The notes below the pieces were generated by a model. The model did not search any database. It was not told the origin of the DNA and saw nothing but the letters and a program-made list of their open reading frames with translations. Made by a program: the position numbers and the translations under genes. From Actinoplanes nipponensis (GTDB taxonomy: Bacteria; Actinomycetota; Actinomycetes; Mycobacteriales; Micromonosporaceae), in contig NZ_BOMQ01000078.1 of NCBI RefSeq assembly GCF_016862275.1, forward strand, positions 1-50,850: a stretch of 50,850 bases of DNA, read 5' to 3'. This document shows, in pieces, positions 8,615-17,084 of the stretch (position 1 is the first letter of the stretch; every line of letters begins with the position of its first letter).

Positions 8615-9790
8615 TCAGCGGGGGGTCTTCCAGGCTGTGGCCCGGCGGGCGCGTTCCACCGCGCCCGGCAGGGCCTTCAGCAGCTCGTCCACGTCCTCCG
8701 CCGTCGAGGTGTGGCCCAGGGTGAAGCGCAGTGAGGAGCGGGCCCGGTCGTTGTCCGCGCCCATCGCCAGCAGCACGTGCGACGGCTGGGCCACCCCGGC
8801 CGAGCAGGCCGAGCCCGTCGAGCAGGCGATGCCCTGCGCGTCCAGGAGCAGCAGCAAGGCGTCGCCCTCGCAGCCGGGGAAGGAGAAGTGCGCGTTGCCC
8901 GGCAGCCGCCGCTCGGGATCGCCGTTGTAGATCGCGTCCGGGATCGCCGTGCGTACCCGGGCCACCAGGTCGTCGCGGAGGGCGGCGACCCGCTGGGCGT
9001 ACTCGGCGCGGGTCTTGACCGCGGACTCGACCGCCACCGCGAACGCGACCACGCCGGGGGTGTCCAGGGTGCCGGAGCGCACGTCGCGCTCCTGGCCGCC
9101 GCCGTGCAGCAGCGGGGTCGCGGCGATGTCGCGGCCCAGCAGCAGCGCGCCGACCCCGACCGGGCCGCCCAGCTTGTGGCCGGTCAGGGTGAGCGCGGCC
9201 ACGCCGCTGGCCGCGAAGTCGACCGGGACCTGGCCCACCGCCTGCACCGCGTCGGTGTGGAACGGGATGCCCGCCCGCGTCGCCAGCCGGGACAGCTCCT
9301 CGACCGGCTGGATCGTGCCCACCTCGTTGTTCGCCCACTGGGCGCTGACCACGGCGATCTCGTCGCCGTGCTCGGCCAGCAGCGCGGCGAGCGACTCGGG
9401 GTCGACCCGGCCGGTCGCGTCGACCGGCAGCCAGCTGACCTCGGCGCCCTCGTGGGTGGCGAGCCATTCGACGGCGTCCAGCACCGCGTGGTGTTCGACC
9501 GCCGCGGCCACCACCCGGTTGCGGCGGCGGTCGGCGCCCCGGCGGGCCCAGTAGATGCCCTTGGTCCCGAGGTTGTCGCTCTCCGTCCCGCCGCTGGTGA
9601 AGATCACCTCGGACGGGCGGGCGCCGAGCACCGCGGCGATGCGCTCGCGGGACTCCTCGACCAGGCGGCGGGCGCCGCGGCCGGCCGCATGCAGGGACGA
9701 CGGATTGCCGACCTCGCGGGCGGCCGCGACGTAGGCGTCGAGCGCTTCGGCGAGCATCGGCGTGGTCGCCGCGTGATCCAGGTAGGCCAT
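8615..9790 (-). CDS. Cysteine desulfurase (IscS/NifS type)
   Basis: A 391-residue PLP-dependent enzyme that converts cysteine to alanine and an enzyme-bound persulfide for Fe-S clusters and tRNA thiolation. Visible features are the N-terminus AYLDHAATTPM, the cofactor region SGGTESDN, HHAVL, the PLP lysine in LTGHKLGGPVG, and the catalytic cysteine region ACSTGSACSAG. No iscU-like scaffold is adjacent; mnmA is the next gene, suggesting at least tRNA thiolation. I place the start at ATG 9790 (MAYLDHA), the usual start of the family. ATG 9796 is equally possible, and TTG 9820 is less likely because no ribosome site supports it. Confidence 0.93.
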   Translation of the reverse strand: MAYLDHAATTPMLAEALDAYVAAAREVGNPSSLHAAGRGARRLVEESRERIAAVLGARPSEVIFTSGGTESDNLGTKGIYWARRGADRRRNRVVAAAVEHHAVLDAVEWLATHEGAEVSWLPVDATGRVDPESLAALLAEHGDEIAVVSAQWANNEVGTIQPVEELSRLATRAGIPFHTDAVQAVGQVPVDFAASGVAALTLTGHKLGGPVGVGALLLGRDIAATPLLHGGGQERDVRSGTLDTPGVVAFAVAVESAVKTRAEYAQRVAALRDDLVARVRTAIPDAIYNGDPERRLPGNAHFSFPGCEGDALLLLLDAQGIACSTGSACSAGVAQPSHVLLAMGADNDRARSSLRFTLGHTSTAEDVDELLKALPGAVERARRATAWKTPR

Positions 9791-9847
9791 CACCATGAAG
9801 CTTATGCCTTGACCCGTCAACCGAAGCGGCCCGGATCGACGGAGCGC

Positions 9848-9882
9848 ACGACGGCCCGGCGGAGGCTCCGCCGGGCCGTCGT
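9848..9882. terminator. Strong terminator hairpin after etfA
   Basis: A perfect 16-base-pair stem with a 3-base loop (9848-9863 pairs with 9867-9882). It begins 11 bases beyond the etfA stop on the minus strand and ends before the desulfurase start. It separates the etfBA and desulfurase transcripts. There is no U-tract, which is common in actinobacteria. Confidence 0.85.
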
Positions 9883-9892
9883 GATCGCGCTG

Positions 9893-10843
9893 CTACTTGC
9901 GCTTGCGGATCTCGTCGTTGGCCTGCGGTACGACCTTGAACAGGTCGCCCACCACGCCGAAGTCGGCGAGCTCGAAGATCGGCGCCTCGGGGTCCTTGTT
10001 GACGGCCACGATCGTCTTGGACGTCTGCATGCCGGCCCGGTGCTGGATCGCGCCGGAGATGCCCAGGGCCAGGTACAGCTGCGGGGAGACGGTCTTGCCG
10101 GTCTGGCCCACCTGGAACTGGTGCGGGTAGTAGCCGGAGTCGACCGCCGCGCGGGACGCGCCCACCGCGGCGCCGAGCAGGTCGGCCGTCTCCTCGACCA
10201 GCTTGAAGTTGTCGGCGTTGCCGACGCCGCGGCCGCCGGAGACGACGATCGAGGCCTCGCTGAGCTCGGGGCGCGAGCCCTTCTGCTCGGCCACCCGCTC
10301 GACGACCTTGGTGAGCTTGTCCGCCTCGGTGACGGCGACGGTCAACTGCTCCACCGCCGGGGTGGCCGGCTGCGGGGCCGGGGTGACCGAGTTGGGGCGG
10401 ATCGTGATGATCGGCAGGCCCTTGGTGACCTTGGACTTGACGATCGTCGAGCCGGCGAAGACCACCTGGGTGGCGGTGCCGTCGGCGGCCACCTCGACCG
10501 CGTCGACCAGCAGGCCGTTGTCGAGCTTGACGGCGAGCCGGCCGGCGATCTCCTTGCCCTCCTGGGTGGAGCCGAGCAGCACCGCCGCGGGCTGGACCGA
10601 CCTGATGAGCTCGGCGACCGCGGTGGCCTTGGGGGCGACCAGGTAGTTCTCGACATCGTCGCCGGACGCGGCGTAGATCTTCTCGGCGCCGTACTCGCCG
10701 AGCTTGCCGGCCAGCGCCGCGGCGTCGCCGAAGACGACCGCGCTGGGCGAGCCCAGGGTGCGGGCGATGGTCAGCATCTCGAGCGTGACCTTCTTGACGC
10801 CGGAAGCCTGCGAGGCCTCGACGACGACCAGTACTTCAGCCAT
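9893..10843 (-). CDS. etfA: Electron transfer flavoprotein alpha subunit
   Basis: A 316-residue FAD-binding alpha subunit that passes electrons from acyl-CoA dehydrogenases to the quinone pool as a heterodimer with EtfB. The N-terminal domain starts MAEVLVVVEA. The C-terminal FAD domain shows the conserved series VSGGRGVGNADNF, GASRAAVDSGY, QVGQTGKTVSPQLYLALGISGAIQH and VAVNKDPEAPIF. Length is normal. It follows etfB with a 14-base gap whose GAGGGG ribosome site overlaps the etfB stop, so the pair is an operon ending at the hairpin 9848-9882. Confidence 0.97.
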   Translation of the reverse strand: MAEVLVVVEASQASGVKKVTLEMLTIARTLGSPSAVVFGDAAALAGKLGEYGAEKIYAASGDDVENYLVAPKATAVAELIRSVQPAAVLLGSTQEGKEIAGRLAVKLDNGLLVDAVEVAADGTATQVVFAGSTIVKSKVTKGLPIITIRPNSVTPAPQPATPAVEQLTVAVTEADKLTKVVERVAEQKGSRPELSEASIVVSGGRGVGNADNFKLVEETADLLGAAVGASRAAVDSGYYPHQFQVGQTGKTVSPQLYLALGISGAIQHRAGMQTSKTIVAVNKDPEAPIFELADFGVVGDLFKVVPQANDEIRKRK

Positions 10844-10857
10844 GGTGGGAGCCCCTC

Positions 10858-11637
10858 TCAGACGAACTTCTCGGCGGCGAGGTACGCGACGAGCTGCTCG
10901 CCCGCCGCACCCTCATCGGTGATCTTGGTGCCGGCCGACCGGGGCGGCCGCTTCGCGAACTCGACGACCGCGGAGGTCGCGCCGGCGAAGCCGACCTCGT
11001 CGGCGGCGACGCCCAGTTCGGCGAGCGTCAGGGTCTGCACCGGCTTCTTCTTCGCGGCCATGATGCCCTTGAAGGACGGGTAGCGCGGCTCGTTGATGGT
11101 GTCCCAGACGCTGACGACGGCCGGCGTGGCCGCGGTGACCACCTCGTAGCCCTCGTCGGTCTGCCGCTCGGCGGTCAGCTGGCTGCCGTCGACGGTGAGC
11201 TTGCGGGCGCCGGTGAGCGCGGCCACGCCGAGCCGCTCGGCGAGCATGTGCGGCATGACCTGCACGCGGCCGTCGGTCGACTCGGCGCCGCAGAGGATCA
11301 GGTCGGCGTTGAGGGTGCCGAGGGCGGCGGCCAGGACCTTGGAGGTCGCGACGGCGCAGGAGCCGTGCAGGGCCTCGTCGGTGATGTGGACGGCCTTGTC
11401 GGGGCCCATCGAGAGCGCCTTGCGGATGGACTCGGTCGCGCGCTCGGGGCCCATGGTCAGGACGGTCACCTCGCCGCCGTGCGCTTCCTTGATCTTCAGC
11501 GCCTCCTCGATGGCGTACTCGTCCATCTCGTTGATGACGTTGTTCGCCGAGGATCGCTCGACGGTGTTGTCGCCCGCGCTCAGGGTGCGCTCAGCACCGG
11601 AGTCGGGGACCTGCTTGACCAGTACGACGATGTTCAT
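10858..11637 (-). CDS. etfB: Electron transfer flavoprotein beta subunit
   Basis: A 259-residue beta subunit with bound AMP, partner of EtfA. It starts MNIVVLVKQVPDS, typical of the family, and contains INEMDEYAIEEAL and the AMP-binding stretch DLILCGAESTDGRVQVMPHMLAE. The frame stays open for another 60 codons upstream, but that stretch has no similarity and the ATG at 11637 is preceded by GGAGGG, so this start is chosen. It is the first gene of etfBA. A small inverted repeat at 11707-11718 lies in the probable promoter region. Confidence 0.97.
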   Translation of the reverse strand: MNIVVLVKQVPDSGAERTLSAGDNTVERSSANNVINEMDEYAIEEALKIKEAHGGEVTVLTMGPERATESIRKALSMGPDKAVHITDEALHGSCAVATSKVLAAALGTLNADLILCGAESTDGRVQVMPHMLAERLGVAALTGARKLTVDGSQLTAERQTDEGYEVVTAATPAVVSVWDTINEPRYPSFKGIMAAKKKPVQTLTLAELGVAADEVGFAGATSAVVEFAKRPPRSAGTKITDEGAAGEQLVAYLAAEKFV

Positions 11638-11706
11638 CGCGCTTCGACGACCCTCCTGTTGATGGACGCACGCCTGCAGCCGGGGCTGCCTGTCCCCCGC
11701 CGATGT

Positions 11707-11718
11707 TACCCGTCGGTA
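11707..11718. promoter_or_regulatory. Candidate operator upstream of etfB
   Basis: An inverted repeat TACC-N4-GGTA about 70 bases upstream of the etfB start. The arms are only four bases, so chance is possible. TACCGACGGGTAA-like sites occur before fatty-acid oxidation genes in actinobacteria (general recollection). Confidence 0.25.
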
Positions 11719-11870
11719 GCTTAGGGGTCTCCACCACCGAGAGTGACTCACCTCACCCGCAGCGACCGGCCGTTCGCTACTCCGACCCCATCTTCTCCCA
11801 CCGCGCCGGATGACCAAGCCGGAGGGAGCGTGGTGCCCCCGCGGACACCCGGCTGGTCGATAATCACCGG

Positions 11871-12248
11871 GTGCTCGCCCAGTGGTTCAACCCGCAGAAC
11901 ACCCCCATGGTCGGCGAGAAGCCGGACTACCGGTTCTCGCTGGCCAACGAGCGCACCTTCCTGGCCTGGATCCGCACCGCGCTGGCGCTGCTGGCCGGCG
12001 GGCTGGCCTGCGCGCAGTTCCTGCCGCCGCTGCCGATCGCCCACCTGCGCGAGGGCATCGCCATCGCGCTGCTGCTGCTCGGCGGCGTGGTGGCGCTGCG
12101 GGCGGTGGACCACTGGGCCCGTACGGAGCGGGCCATGCGGCTCGGCGCCGACCTGCCCAAGTCGCGGTTCCCGGCCGTGCTGGCGCTGGTGGTGGCCCTC
12201 GGCGCGCTGCTGCTCGTGGTGGCCGTCGTGATCAAAGCGGTCTCGTGA
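11871..12248 (+). CDS. DUF202 (YidH-like) membrane protein, first copy
   Basis: A 125-residue integral membrane protein of the YidH/DUF202 family. The family signature is clear: NERTFLAWIRTALALLAGGLA. It has three predicted transmembrane helices (about 35-55, 62-80, 100-122). Function is unknown. GTG 11871 is used as start; ATG 11907 (MVGEKPDYRF) is an alternative and would keep the whole domain. It overlaps the next gene by four bases (GTGA), so the two are translationally coupled and could form a hetero-oligomer. Confidence 0.88.
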   Translation: MLAQWFNPQNTPMVGEKPDYRFSLANERTFLAWIRTALALLAGGLACAQFLPPLPIAHLREGIAIALLLLGGVVALRAVDHWARTERAMRLGADLPKSRFPAVLALVVALGALLLVVAVVIKAVS

Positions 12249-12547
12249 CGCCCGATCCCGGGGCCGCCGCGGAGCGCACCCGGCTGGCCTGGCGGCGTAC
12301 CGGGCTGTCGGCCACGGCGGTGGCGCTGCTGGCGGCGCGACCGGCCTTCGCGCCCGGGGCGGGGCCGGGCACCTATCTGGCCGCGGCCGCCGCGCTGGCC
12401 GGCTGGGCGGGGCTGGTCGGGCTCGCGTACCGCCGCGCCCGCGGGCTCGAGGCCGAGCCGCCGCGGCCCGGCCGGCGCACCATCACCGCGTACGCGGCGA
12501 TCACCGTCGCCTTCGCGATCCTCGGCACGGTGCTTGTCACGCTCTGA
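12245..12547 (+). CDS. DUF202 membrane protein, second copy
   Basis: A 100-residue paralogue of the preceding protein, more divergent: AERTRLAWRRTGLSATAVALL corresponds to its NERTFLAWIRTALALLAGG signature. Three short hydrophobic segments follow. The GTG start lies inside the stop of the first copy (GTGA overlap). Tandem DUF202 pairs are common in actinobacteria; no biochemical role is known to me. Confidence 0.85.
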   Translation: MTPDPGAAAERTRLAWRRTGLSATAVALLAARPAFAPGAGPGTYLAAAAALAGWAGLVGLAYRRARGLEAEPPRPGRRTITAYAAITVAFAILGTVLVTL

Positions 12548-12585
12548 TCGTCGCCGTTGGTCCGGCGGCGCGTCATCATTGCCTC

Positions 12586-12921
12586 ATGGTCCGGTTGTTC
12601 GTCTTCCTGGCTGCCGCGCAGCTCGTCCTTCTCGTGCTCGCGCTCATCAGCGCGTTGTCGGCCCCCCGGGTCCGCAACCTGCCCCGAGCGCTCTGGGTGC
12701 TCGTCATCCTGCTGATCCCCCTGCTCGGTCCGCTCGCCTACTTCCTCTCCGGACGGCCCAAGGCGCCGCCGCGGGAGAAGGGGCCCGTCCCGCGGGGCAA
12801 ACCGCGCCCGGCCGCGCCGGACGACGACCCCGACTTCCTGCGCTCGGTGGACACCGAGCAGTCCCGGCGCGACCGCGAACTGCTCGCCCAGTGGGAGCGT
12901 GATCTGGAGAAGGACGAGTGA
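12586..12921 (+). CDS. PLDc_N-domain small membrane protein
   Basis: A 111-residue protein with two N-terminal transmembrane helices (about 2-25 and 35-54) of the PLD nuclease N-terminal domain type, seen in ALWVLVILLIPLLGPLAYFLSGRP. A hydrophilic charged tail with no catalytic HKD motif follows. The domain occurs in cardiolipin synthases and SigmaY anti-sigma-type proteins, but stand-alone copies are uncharacterised. It lies 38 bases after the DUF202 pair and may be co-transcribed. It is convergent with the IlvG-like gene, whose stop is 9 bases away. Confidence 0.8.
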   Translation: MVRLFVFLAAAQLVLLVLALISALSAPRVRNLPRALWVLVILLIPLLGPLAYFLSGRPKAPPREKGPVPRGKPRPAAPDDDPDFLRSVDTEQSRRDRELLAQWERDLEKDE

Positions 12922-12930
12922 GGCGCCCGC

Positions 12931-14553
12931 TCAGGCCAGGTTGGACGACCTCGGGTAGGCGTCGGCCGGGTCGGTCAGCACGTTGACCAGGTACGGCACG
13001 CCCGCGTCGAAGGCCCGCTCCAGCGCCGGGCCCAGGTCGGCGGACTTCTCCACGGTCTCCCCGGCCCCGCCCAGCGCCTGCACCACCCGGTCGTAGCGCA
13101 GGCCGGGCTGCAGGTCGGCGGCCACGTCGTAGCCGTACATGGCCTGCATGGGGTGCTTCTCCAGGCCCCAGATGCCGTTGTTGCCGACCACGATCACCAC
13201 GGGCAGCCCCTGCCGGGCCAGCGACTCGGCGTCCATCAGCGAGAAGCCGGCGGCGCCGTCGCCCATCAGCACGCAGATCTGCCGGTCGGGGTAGGTGACC
13301 CGGGCGCCCATGGCGTAGCCCAGGCCGGTGCCGAGGCAGCCGTACGGGCCCGGGTCGAGCCAGGTGCCGGGCTGGGCGGGCTCGAGGTAGCGGCCCGCGT
13401 ACGAGACGAAGTCGCCGCCGTCGCCGATGGTGACCGCGTCGGGGGCCAGCACCTTGCGCAGCTCGCCGTAGATCCGGGCGGGCTTGATGGGGTCGGTCTC
13501 CGCGGCCATCGCCTCGGCGTCGCGGGCCTTGCCGGCGTCCTCGGCGGCGCGCAGGCCCTCGATCCACCCGGTGTGGTCGGCCCGGGCGCCGGTGTGGTCG
13601 GCCAGCGCGGCCAGGATCAGCTTCAGGTCGCCGGCGGGCGAGACCGCGGTCTCCACGTGCCCGGCGCGCTGGCCGGGCGCGTCGACGATGTGCACGACCC
13701 GGGCCGCCCCGAACTCGCCGAAGCCGAGCCGGAAGTCCAGCGGGGTGCCGATGACGGCGACCACGTCGGCTTCGTTCAGCGCCGGGCGGCGGGCCTTGGC
13801 GAAGGCCAGCGGGTGCCCCGGCGGCAGCGCGCCCCGGCCCATCCCGTTGGTGAAGACCGGGATCTGCAGCGCCTCGGCGGCGGCGCGCAGCTCGGCGATC
13901 GCGTCGCCGCCCCACACGTCCGAGCCGGCGATGATCACCGGGCGCTCGGCCGACGCCAGCAGCGTCGCGGCCCGCGAGACGTCCTCGGGGTCGGGCTGCA
14001 CGACCGGGATGTCGGGCGCGGGGACCGGGCCCGCCGCCTCGGTGGAGAACAGCACCTCGAGCGGCAGGTCGAGGAACGCCGGCCCGCGGTGGGCGGTCAG
14101 CGCGGCGGTCAGCGCCTTCGCCACCTCGCCGGGGATCAGGTCGGTGGCGGTGACGGTGGCGGCGTACTTGGTGACCGGGGTGACCAGCGGCACGTGGTCG
14201 ATCTCCTGCAGGCTGCCCGCGCCCCAGCGGAAGGCGGGCGCCCGGCCGCCCAGCACGAGCACCGGCGAGGCATTGAAGAACGCGCTGGTCAGGCCGGAGA
14301 CGCCGTTGGTGACGCCGGGGCCGGCGGTGAGCACGGCCAGACCCGGGCGGCGCTGGAGCTTGGCGACGGCCTCGGCGGCGAAGACGGCGGACTGCTCGTG
14401 CCGCACGTCGTAGATCGGGAAGCCGGTCTTGTGCGCCGCGTCGTACAGCGGGAACACGTGGCCGCCGGAGAGGGTGAACATCTCCGTCACGCCGTACGCC
14501 CGCAGCGCCGCCAGCGCGAGCTCCCCGCCGTGGCCCTCGATCATCTCCGCCAT
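12931..14553 (-). CDS. IlvG-like thiamine-pyrophosphate enzyme (acetolactate synthase family)
   Basis: A 540-residue ThDP-dependent enzyme with the three domains of the family: N-terminal Pyr domain (about 5-170) with the activating Glu in DVRHEQSAVFAAEA; central domain (about 190-320); C-terminal PP domain with the ThDP-Mg motif starting GDGAAGFSLMDAES and ending NN. The segments TLSGGHVFPLYD and GGRAPAFRWGAGSLQEIDHVP closely match what I recall of M. tuberculosis IlvG (Rv1820). There is no small regulatory subunit gene nearby, so biosynthetic acetolactate synthase is not assured; a 2-hydroxyacyl-CoA lyase/oxalyl-CoA decarboxylase-like activity is an alternative. The ATG at 14553 has GGGAG upstream. 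Confidence 0.85.
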   Translation of the reverse strand: MAEMIEGHGGELALAALRAYGVTEMFTLSGGHVFPLYDAAHKTGFPIYDVRHEQSAVFAAEAVAKLQRRPGLAVLTAGPGVTNGVSGLTSAFFNASPVLVLGGRAPAFRWGAGSLQEIDHVPLVTPVTKYAATVTATDLIPGEVAKALTAALTAHRGPAFLDLPLEVLFSTEAAGPVPAPDIPVVQPDPEDVSRAATLLASAERPVIIAGSDVWGGDAIAELRAAAEALQIPVFTNGMGRGALPPGHPLAFAKARRPALNEADVVAVIGTPLDFRLGFGEFGAARVVHIVDAPGQRAGHVETAVSPAGDLKLILAALADHTGARADHTGWIEGLRAAEDAGKARDAEAMAAETDPIKPARIYGELRKVLAPDAVTIGDGGDFVSYAGRYLEPAQPGTWLDPGPYGCLGTGLGYAMGARVTYPDRQICVLMGDGAAGFSLMDAESLARQGLPVVIVVGNNGIWGLEKHPMQAMYGYDVAADLQPGLRYDRVVQALGGAGETVEKSADLGPALERAFDAGVPYLVNVLTDPADAYPRSSNLA

Positions 14554-14612
14554 GCCAGCTCCCGCCGCTCGGTCCTCGCCAGCACGCTACCGGGCGACGG
14601 GGAAAAGATGAA

Positions 14613-16409
14613 TCAGACTCGCTCCAGCAACCTGTACAGGTCGTCCAGGACGAATTCGGCCGCCGCGTCCATCGGCACGCCCGCGCTGACGCTGTAGGCC
14701 GCCACCAGCGCCACCAGCGGCGCCGTGACGAGCACCAGCACGCTCAGCACGATCTGCAGGAAGCGCAGGAAGGCGCCGGTGCGCCGGCGCTTCGGGGGCA
14801 ACGGGGCCGGCGGCGCGTCCCATCCCGCCGTGCGCGCGGACCGGGCGCTCACCGCCCCGGATCCGGACCGGGCCGCCGGTGGTGACACCGGGCGGGAGGC
14901 GGCCGCGGGCCGGGCCGGGGCCGTGATCCGCCGGGTCGGCCGGGTCGGCGCGGCGGCCGGCTCCGGACGGCCCGGAGGTGGCGTGGCCGGCAGGGCGTGC
15001 ACGTCCCAGGACGGTTCCGAGGCGACGGTCTGGTCCGGGTCCGGCACCCAGTGCTGCTGGGCATCGGGCCAGGGGTCGACCGCGGGCGGCGGCAGGAGCT
15101 CGGACCGCGCGGACCGCACCGTCTCCGCGTCATCGACCGGCGAGCGCGGGGCAGAGGCGGCCGGCGAGCGCGGGGCGGAAGCGGCCGGCGACGGGGAGAC
15201 GGAGGCGACCGGCGACGGCGAGGCAGGGGCAGCCGGCGACGGCGACGCGGGCGCGAGCGGCGGCTGCTGCCGGGAGACCAGCCGCATCTCGGCGGTCGGG
15301 CCGGGCGCGGCCGGTTCGGTGGCCAGCAGGGCGGCGTCCGCGAGGATGCTGCCCTCGGCCACCACCAGCTCGGGCTGCTCGATCACCACCGGCGCCTCGC
15401 CGAGCGCGCGGTGCAGCAGCGTCGCCACGAGCGGGATCCGGCTCGCGCCGCCGACCAGGAACACCCCGGCCAGCCGGCCGTCGGCCAGGTCGGCCCAGCG
15501 CAGCAGGTCGCGCGTCACCTGCACGGTCTGGTCGAGCACCGGGCGGGCCAGGTCCTCCAGCTCGTCCCGGGTGACGTGCAGCTCCAGGTCGAGCAGCGGC
15601 ACCACCACGTCGGCGGACTGCAGCCGGGACAGCCGCTCCTTGGCGATCCGCACGTCGTCCCAGAGCTGGCGCTGGGCGCGCCGGTCCTCCAGGGTCGCGG
15701 GCTCGGTCAGCCGCTGCCAGACCGCCGGATCACGCTCCGCGCACAGCTTGCCGAGGTGCGCCACGAGGGCCGCGTCGATGTCCAGGCCGCCGAGGTCGTC
15801 CCGGCCGTCCACGGCCAGCACCTCGAAGCCCTCCGCGGTGCGGGCGACCACGCTGGCGTCGAAGGTGCCGGCGCCGAAGTCGTGCACCACCACGACCGAG
15901 CCGATCGGCACGTCCCGGCCCAGCACCTCGGCGAAGTAGGTGGCCGCGGCGACCGGCTCGGCCACCAGCCGGGCCCGGGTCAGCCCGGCCCGCGCGGCGG
16001 CCTCGGCGAGCAGCCCGCGGCGGGTCGCGCCCCAGGTCGCCGGGCAGGTGAGGGTGAGCTCGGGACGGACCGGGCCGACCGTGCGGTGCCATTCGTCGGC
16101 GACCCGCACCAGCACCGCGGCGATCATGTCGACGACCGCGAACTCCTCGTCGCCGAGCAGCACCAGCCCGTCGTCGATGCGCCGCTTCGGGTTGGGCTCG
16201 AAGCGGCCCGGGTCGCGCCGGGCGCTGTGCACCGCGTCGCGGCCGGCGACCAGGTGCCCGCTGGACTCGGCGTAGACCGCCGAGGGCAGCAGCGGGGAAC
16301 CGTCGACGAGGATCGGCCGGGCGCGGCCGTCCGGCCAGCGGGCCACCGCCACGGTGTTCGAGGTGCCGAAGTCGACGCCGAGCGAGTGCCGACCCTGGTC
16401 GATGGACAT
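14613..16409 (-). CDS. Hsp70-family ATPase with repeat linker and C-terminal membrane anchor
   Basis: A 598-residue protein. Residues 1-365 form an Hsp70/DnaK nucleotide-binding domain: DFGTSNTVAVA (phosphate 1), VVVVHDFGAGTFDASVV (phosphate 2) and VFLVGGASRIPLV (adenosine loop). The substrate-binding and lid domains of DnaK are missing. Residues 375-540 are a Ser/Pro/Ala linker encoded partly by a 24-base tandem repeat (15137-15256), and 545-580 hold a basic stop-transfer patch (PPKRRRTGAF) and one transmembrane helix (FLQIVLSVLVLVTAPLVALVA). It is therefore a membrane-tethered actin-fold ATPase, not a classical chaperone. It lies 40 bases downstream of a proline-rich membrane protein gene, probably in one operon. 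The partner is unknown. Confidence 0.88.
   Translation of the reverse strand: MSIDQGRHSLGVDFGTSNTVAVARWPDGRARPILVDGSPLLPSAVYAESSGHLVAGRDAVHSARRDPGRFEPNPKRRIDDGLVLLGDEEFAVVDMIAAVLVRVADEWHRTVGPVRPELTLTCPATWGATRRGLLAEAAARAGLTRARLVAEPVAAATYFAEVLGRDVPIGSVVVVHDFGAGTFDASVVARTAEGFEVLAVDGRDDLGGLDIDAALVAHLGKLCAERDPAVWQRLTEPATLEDRRAQRQLWDDVRIAKERLSRLQSADVVVPLLDLELHVTRDELEDLARPVLDQTVQVTRDLLRWADLADGRLAGVFLVGGASRIPLVATLLHRALGEAPVVIEQPELVVAEGSILADAALLATEPAAPGPTAEMRLVSRQQPPLAPASPSPAAPASPSPVASVSPSPAASAPRSPAASAPRSPVDDAETVRSARSELLPPPAVDPWPDAQQHWVPDPDQTVASEPSWDVHALPATPPPGRPEPAAAPTRPTRRITAPARPAAASRPVSPPAARSGSGAVSARSARTAGWDAPPAPLPPKRRRTGAFLRFLQIVLSVLVLVTAPLVALVAAYSVSAGVPMDAAAEFVLDDLYRLLERV
15137..15256. repeat. 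Five 24-bp repeats inside the Hsp70-like gene
   Basis: Units of 24 bases start at 15137, 15161, 15185, 15209 and 15233, each beginning ccggcga. On the minus strand they encode octapeptides of the form SPAASAPR or SPSPAAPA. The unit length is a multiple of three, so copy-number change would keep the frame. Confidence 0.85.
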
Positions 16410-16449
16410 GCGCGCCAGTGTAGGCCCCGCCGAGAAGTTGATGATCTCG

Positions 16450-17004
16450 CTAGACGAGGCTCCAGCGCAGGTCCCCGTCGGGGTCCCGCTCGCAGCGCAC
16501 GGCCTTGCCGTCGGCGGTCCGGCCGGTGGCGCCCTCCTCCTCGCAGGGCTCGCCGACGACCGGGACGGGCGGGTCGTCGCCCGACACCGGCGACGACGGC
16601 GGCAGCAGCGAGCGGTCCGTCGGCGAGGTGGTCGGCGTGGGGGGTGGCACCGGCGCGGCGGCCGGCGGGGGCGGGACCGTCGGGGACGGGCCGATCAAGC
16701 GGGTGGCCGAGTTGCGGACCGCCGCGGAGGCGGGTGGCGCGGCCGGCCGCTGGGTGCGGCTGGTCCTGGCCACGCCCGGCTTGCGGCGTTCGGGGCGGTC
16801 GCCGTCCGGCGGCACGCTCGGCGCCGGCGCCACCAGCGGCGGCCCGGCGAGCTGTGGCTCCGCGGCGCGCGCGCCGGGCGCCGGCTCGCCCCGGCCGCCG
16901 AAGGTGAGAAACCCGATGATCCCGCAGAGCAGCGCCTGACCGATCACCAGCGCCACCGCCACGCGGACGGTGCGCCGGACCGAGGTCACGCGCACACCGG
17001 GCAT
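16450..17004 (-). CDS. Proline-rich single-pass membrane protein
   Basis: A 184-residue protein: a short basic N-terminus, one transmembrane helix (VAVALVIGQALLCGIIGFL, about 15-35), then about 110 residues of Pro/Ala/Thr-rich extracytoplasmic linker. It ends in a small C-terminal module with two cysteines (GEPCEEEGATGRTADGKAVRC...DLRWSLV) that I recognise as a recurrent tail of actinomycete surface proteins, without known function. The gene precedes the Hsp70-like gene by 40 bases, so the two may act together at the membrane. ATG 17004 is used; GTG 17010 two codons earlier is equally possible, and neither has a clear ribosome site. Confidence 0.8.
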   Translation of the reverse strand: MPGVRVTSVRRTVRVAVALVIGQALLCGIIGFLTFGGRGEPAPGARAAEPQLAGPPLVAPAPSVPPDGDRPERRKPGVARTSRTQRPAAPPASAAVRNSATRLIGPSPTVPPPPAAAPVPPPTPTTSPTDRSLLPPSSPVSGDDPPVPVVGEPCEEEGATGRTADGKAVRCERDPDGDLRWSLV

Positions 17005-17084
17005 CGTCACAGAGGGGAACTTTATGGCAACAGATCGATAAGCGCGAGATCTACGGGACCCTTTCCCGGATCAGCGGGGCGGTC

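Noticed and set aside
12931..14553. Biosynthetic acetolactate synthase ilvB of the Ile/Val pathway
   Set aside because: No ilvN or ilvC is adjacent and the diagnostic segments fit the IlvG (Rv1820) group instead, so the pathway role is left open.
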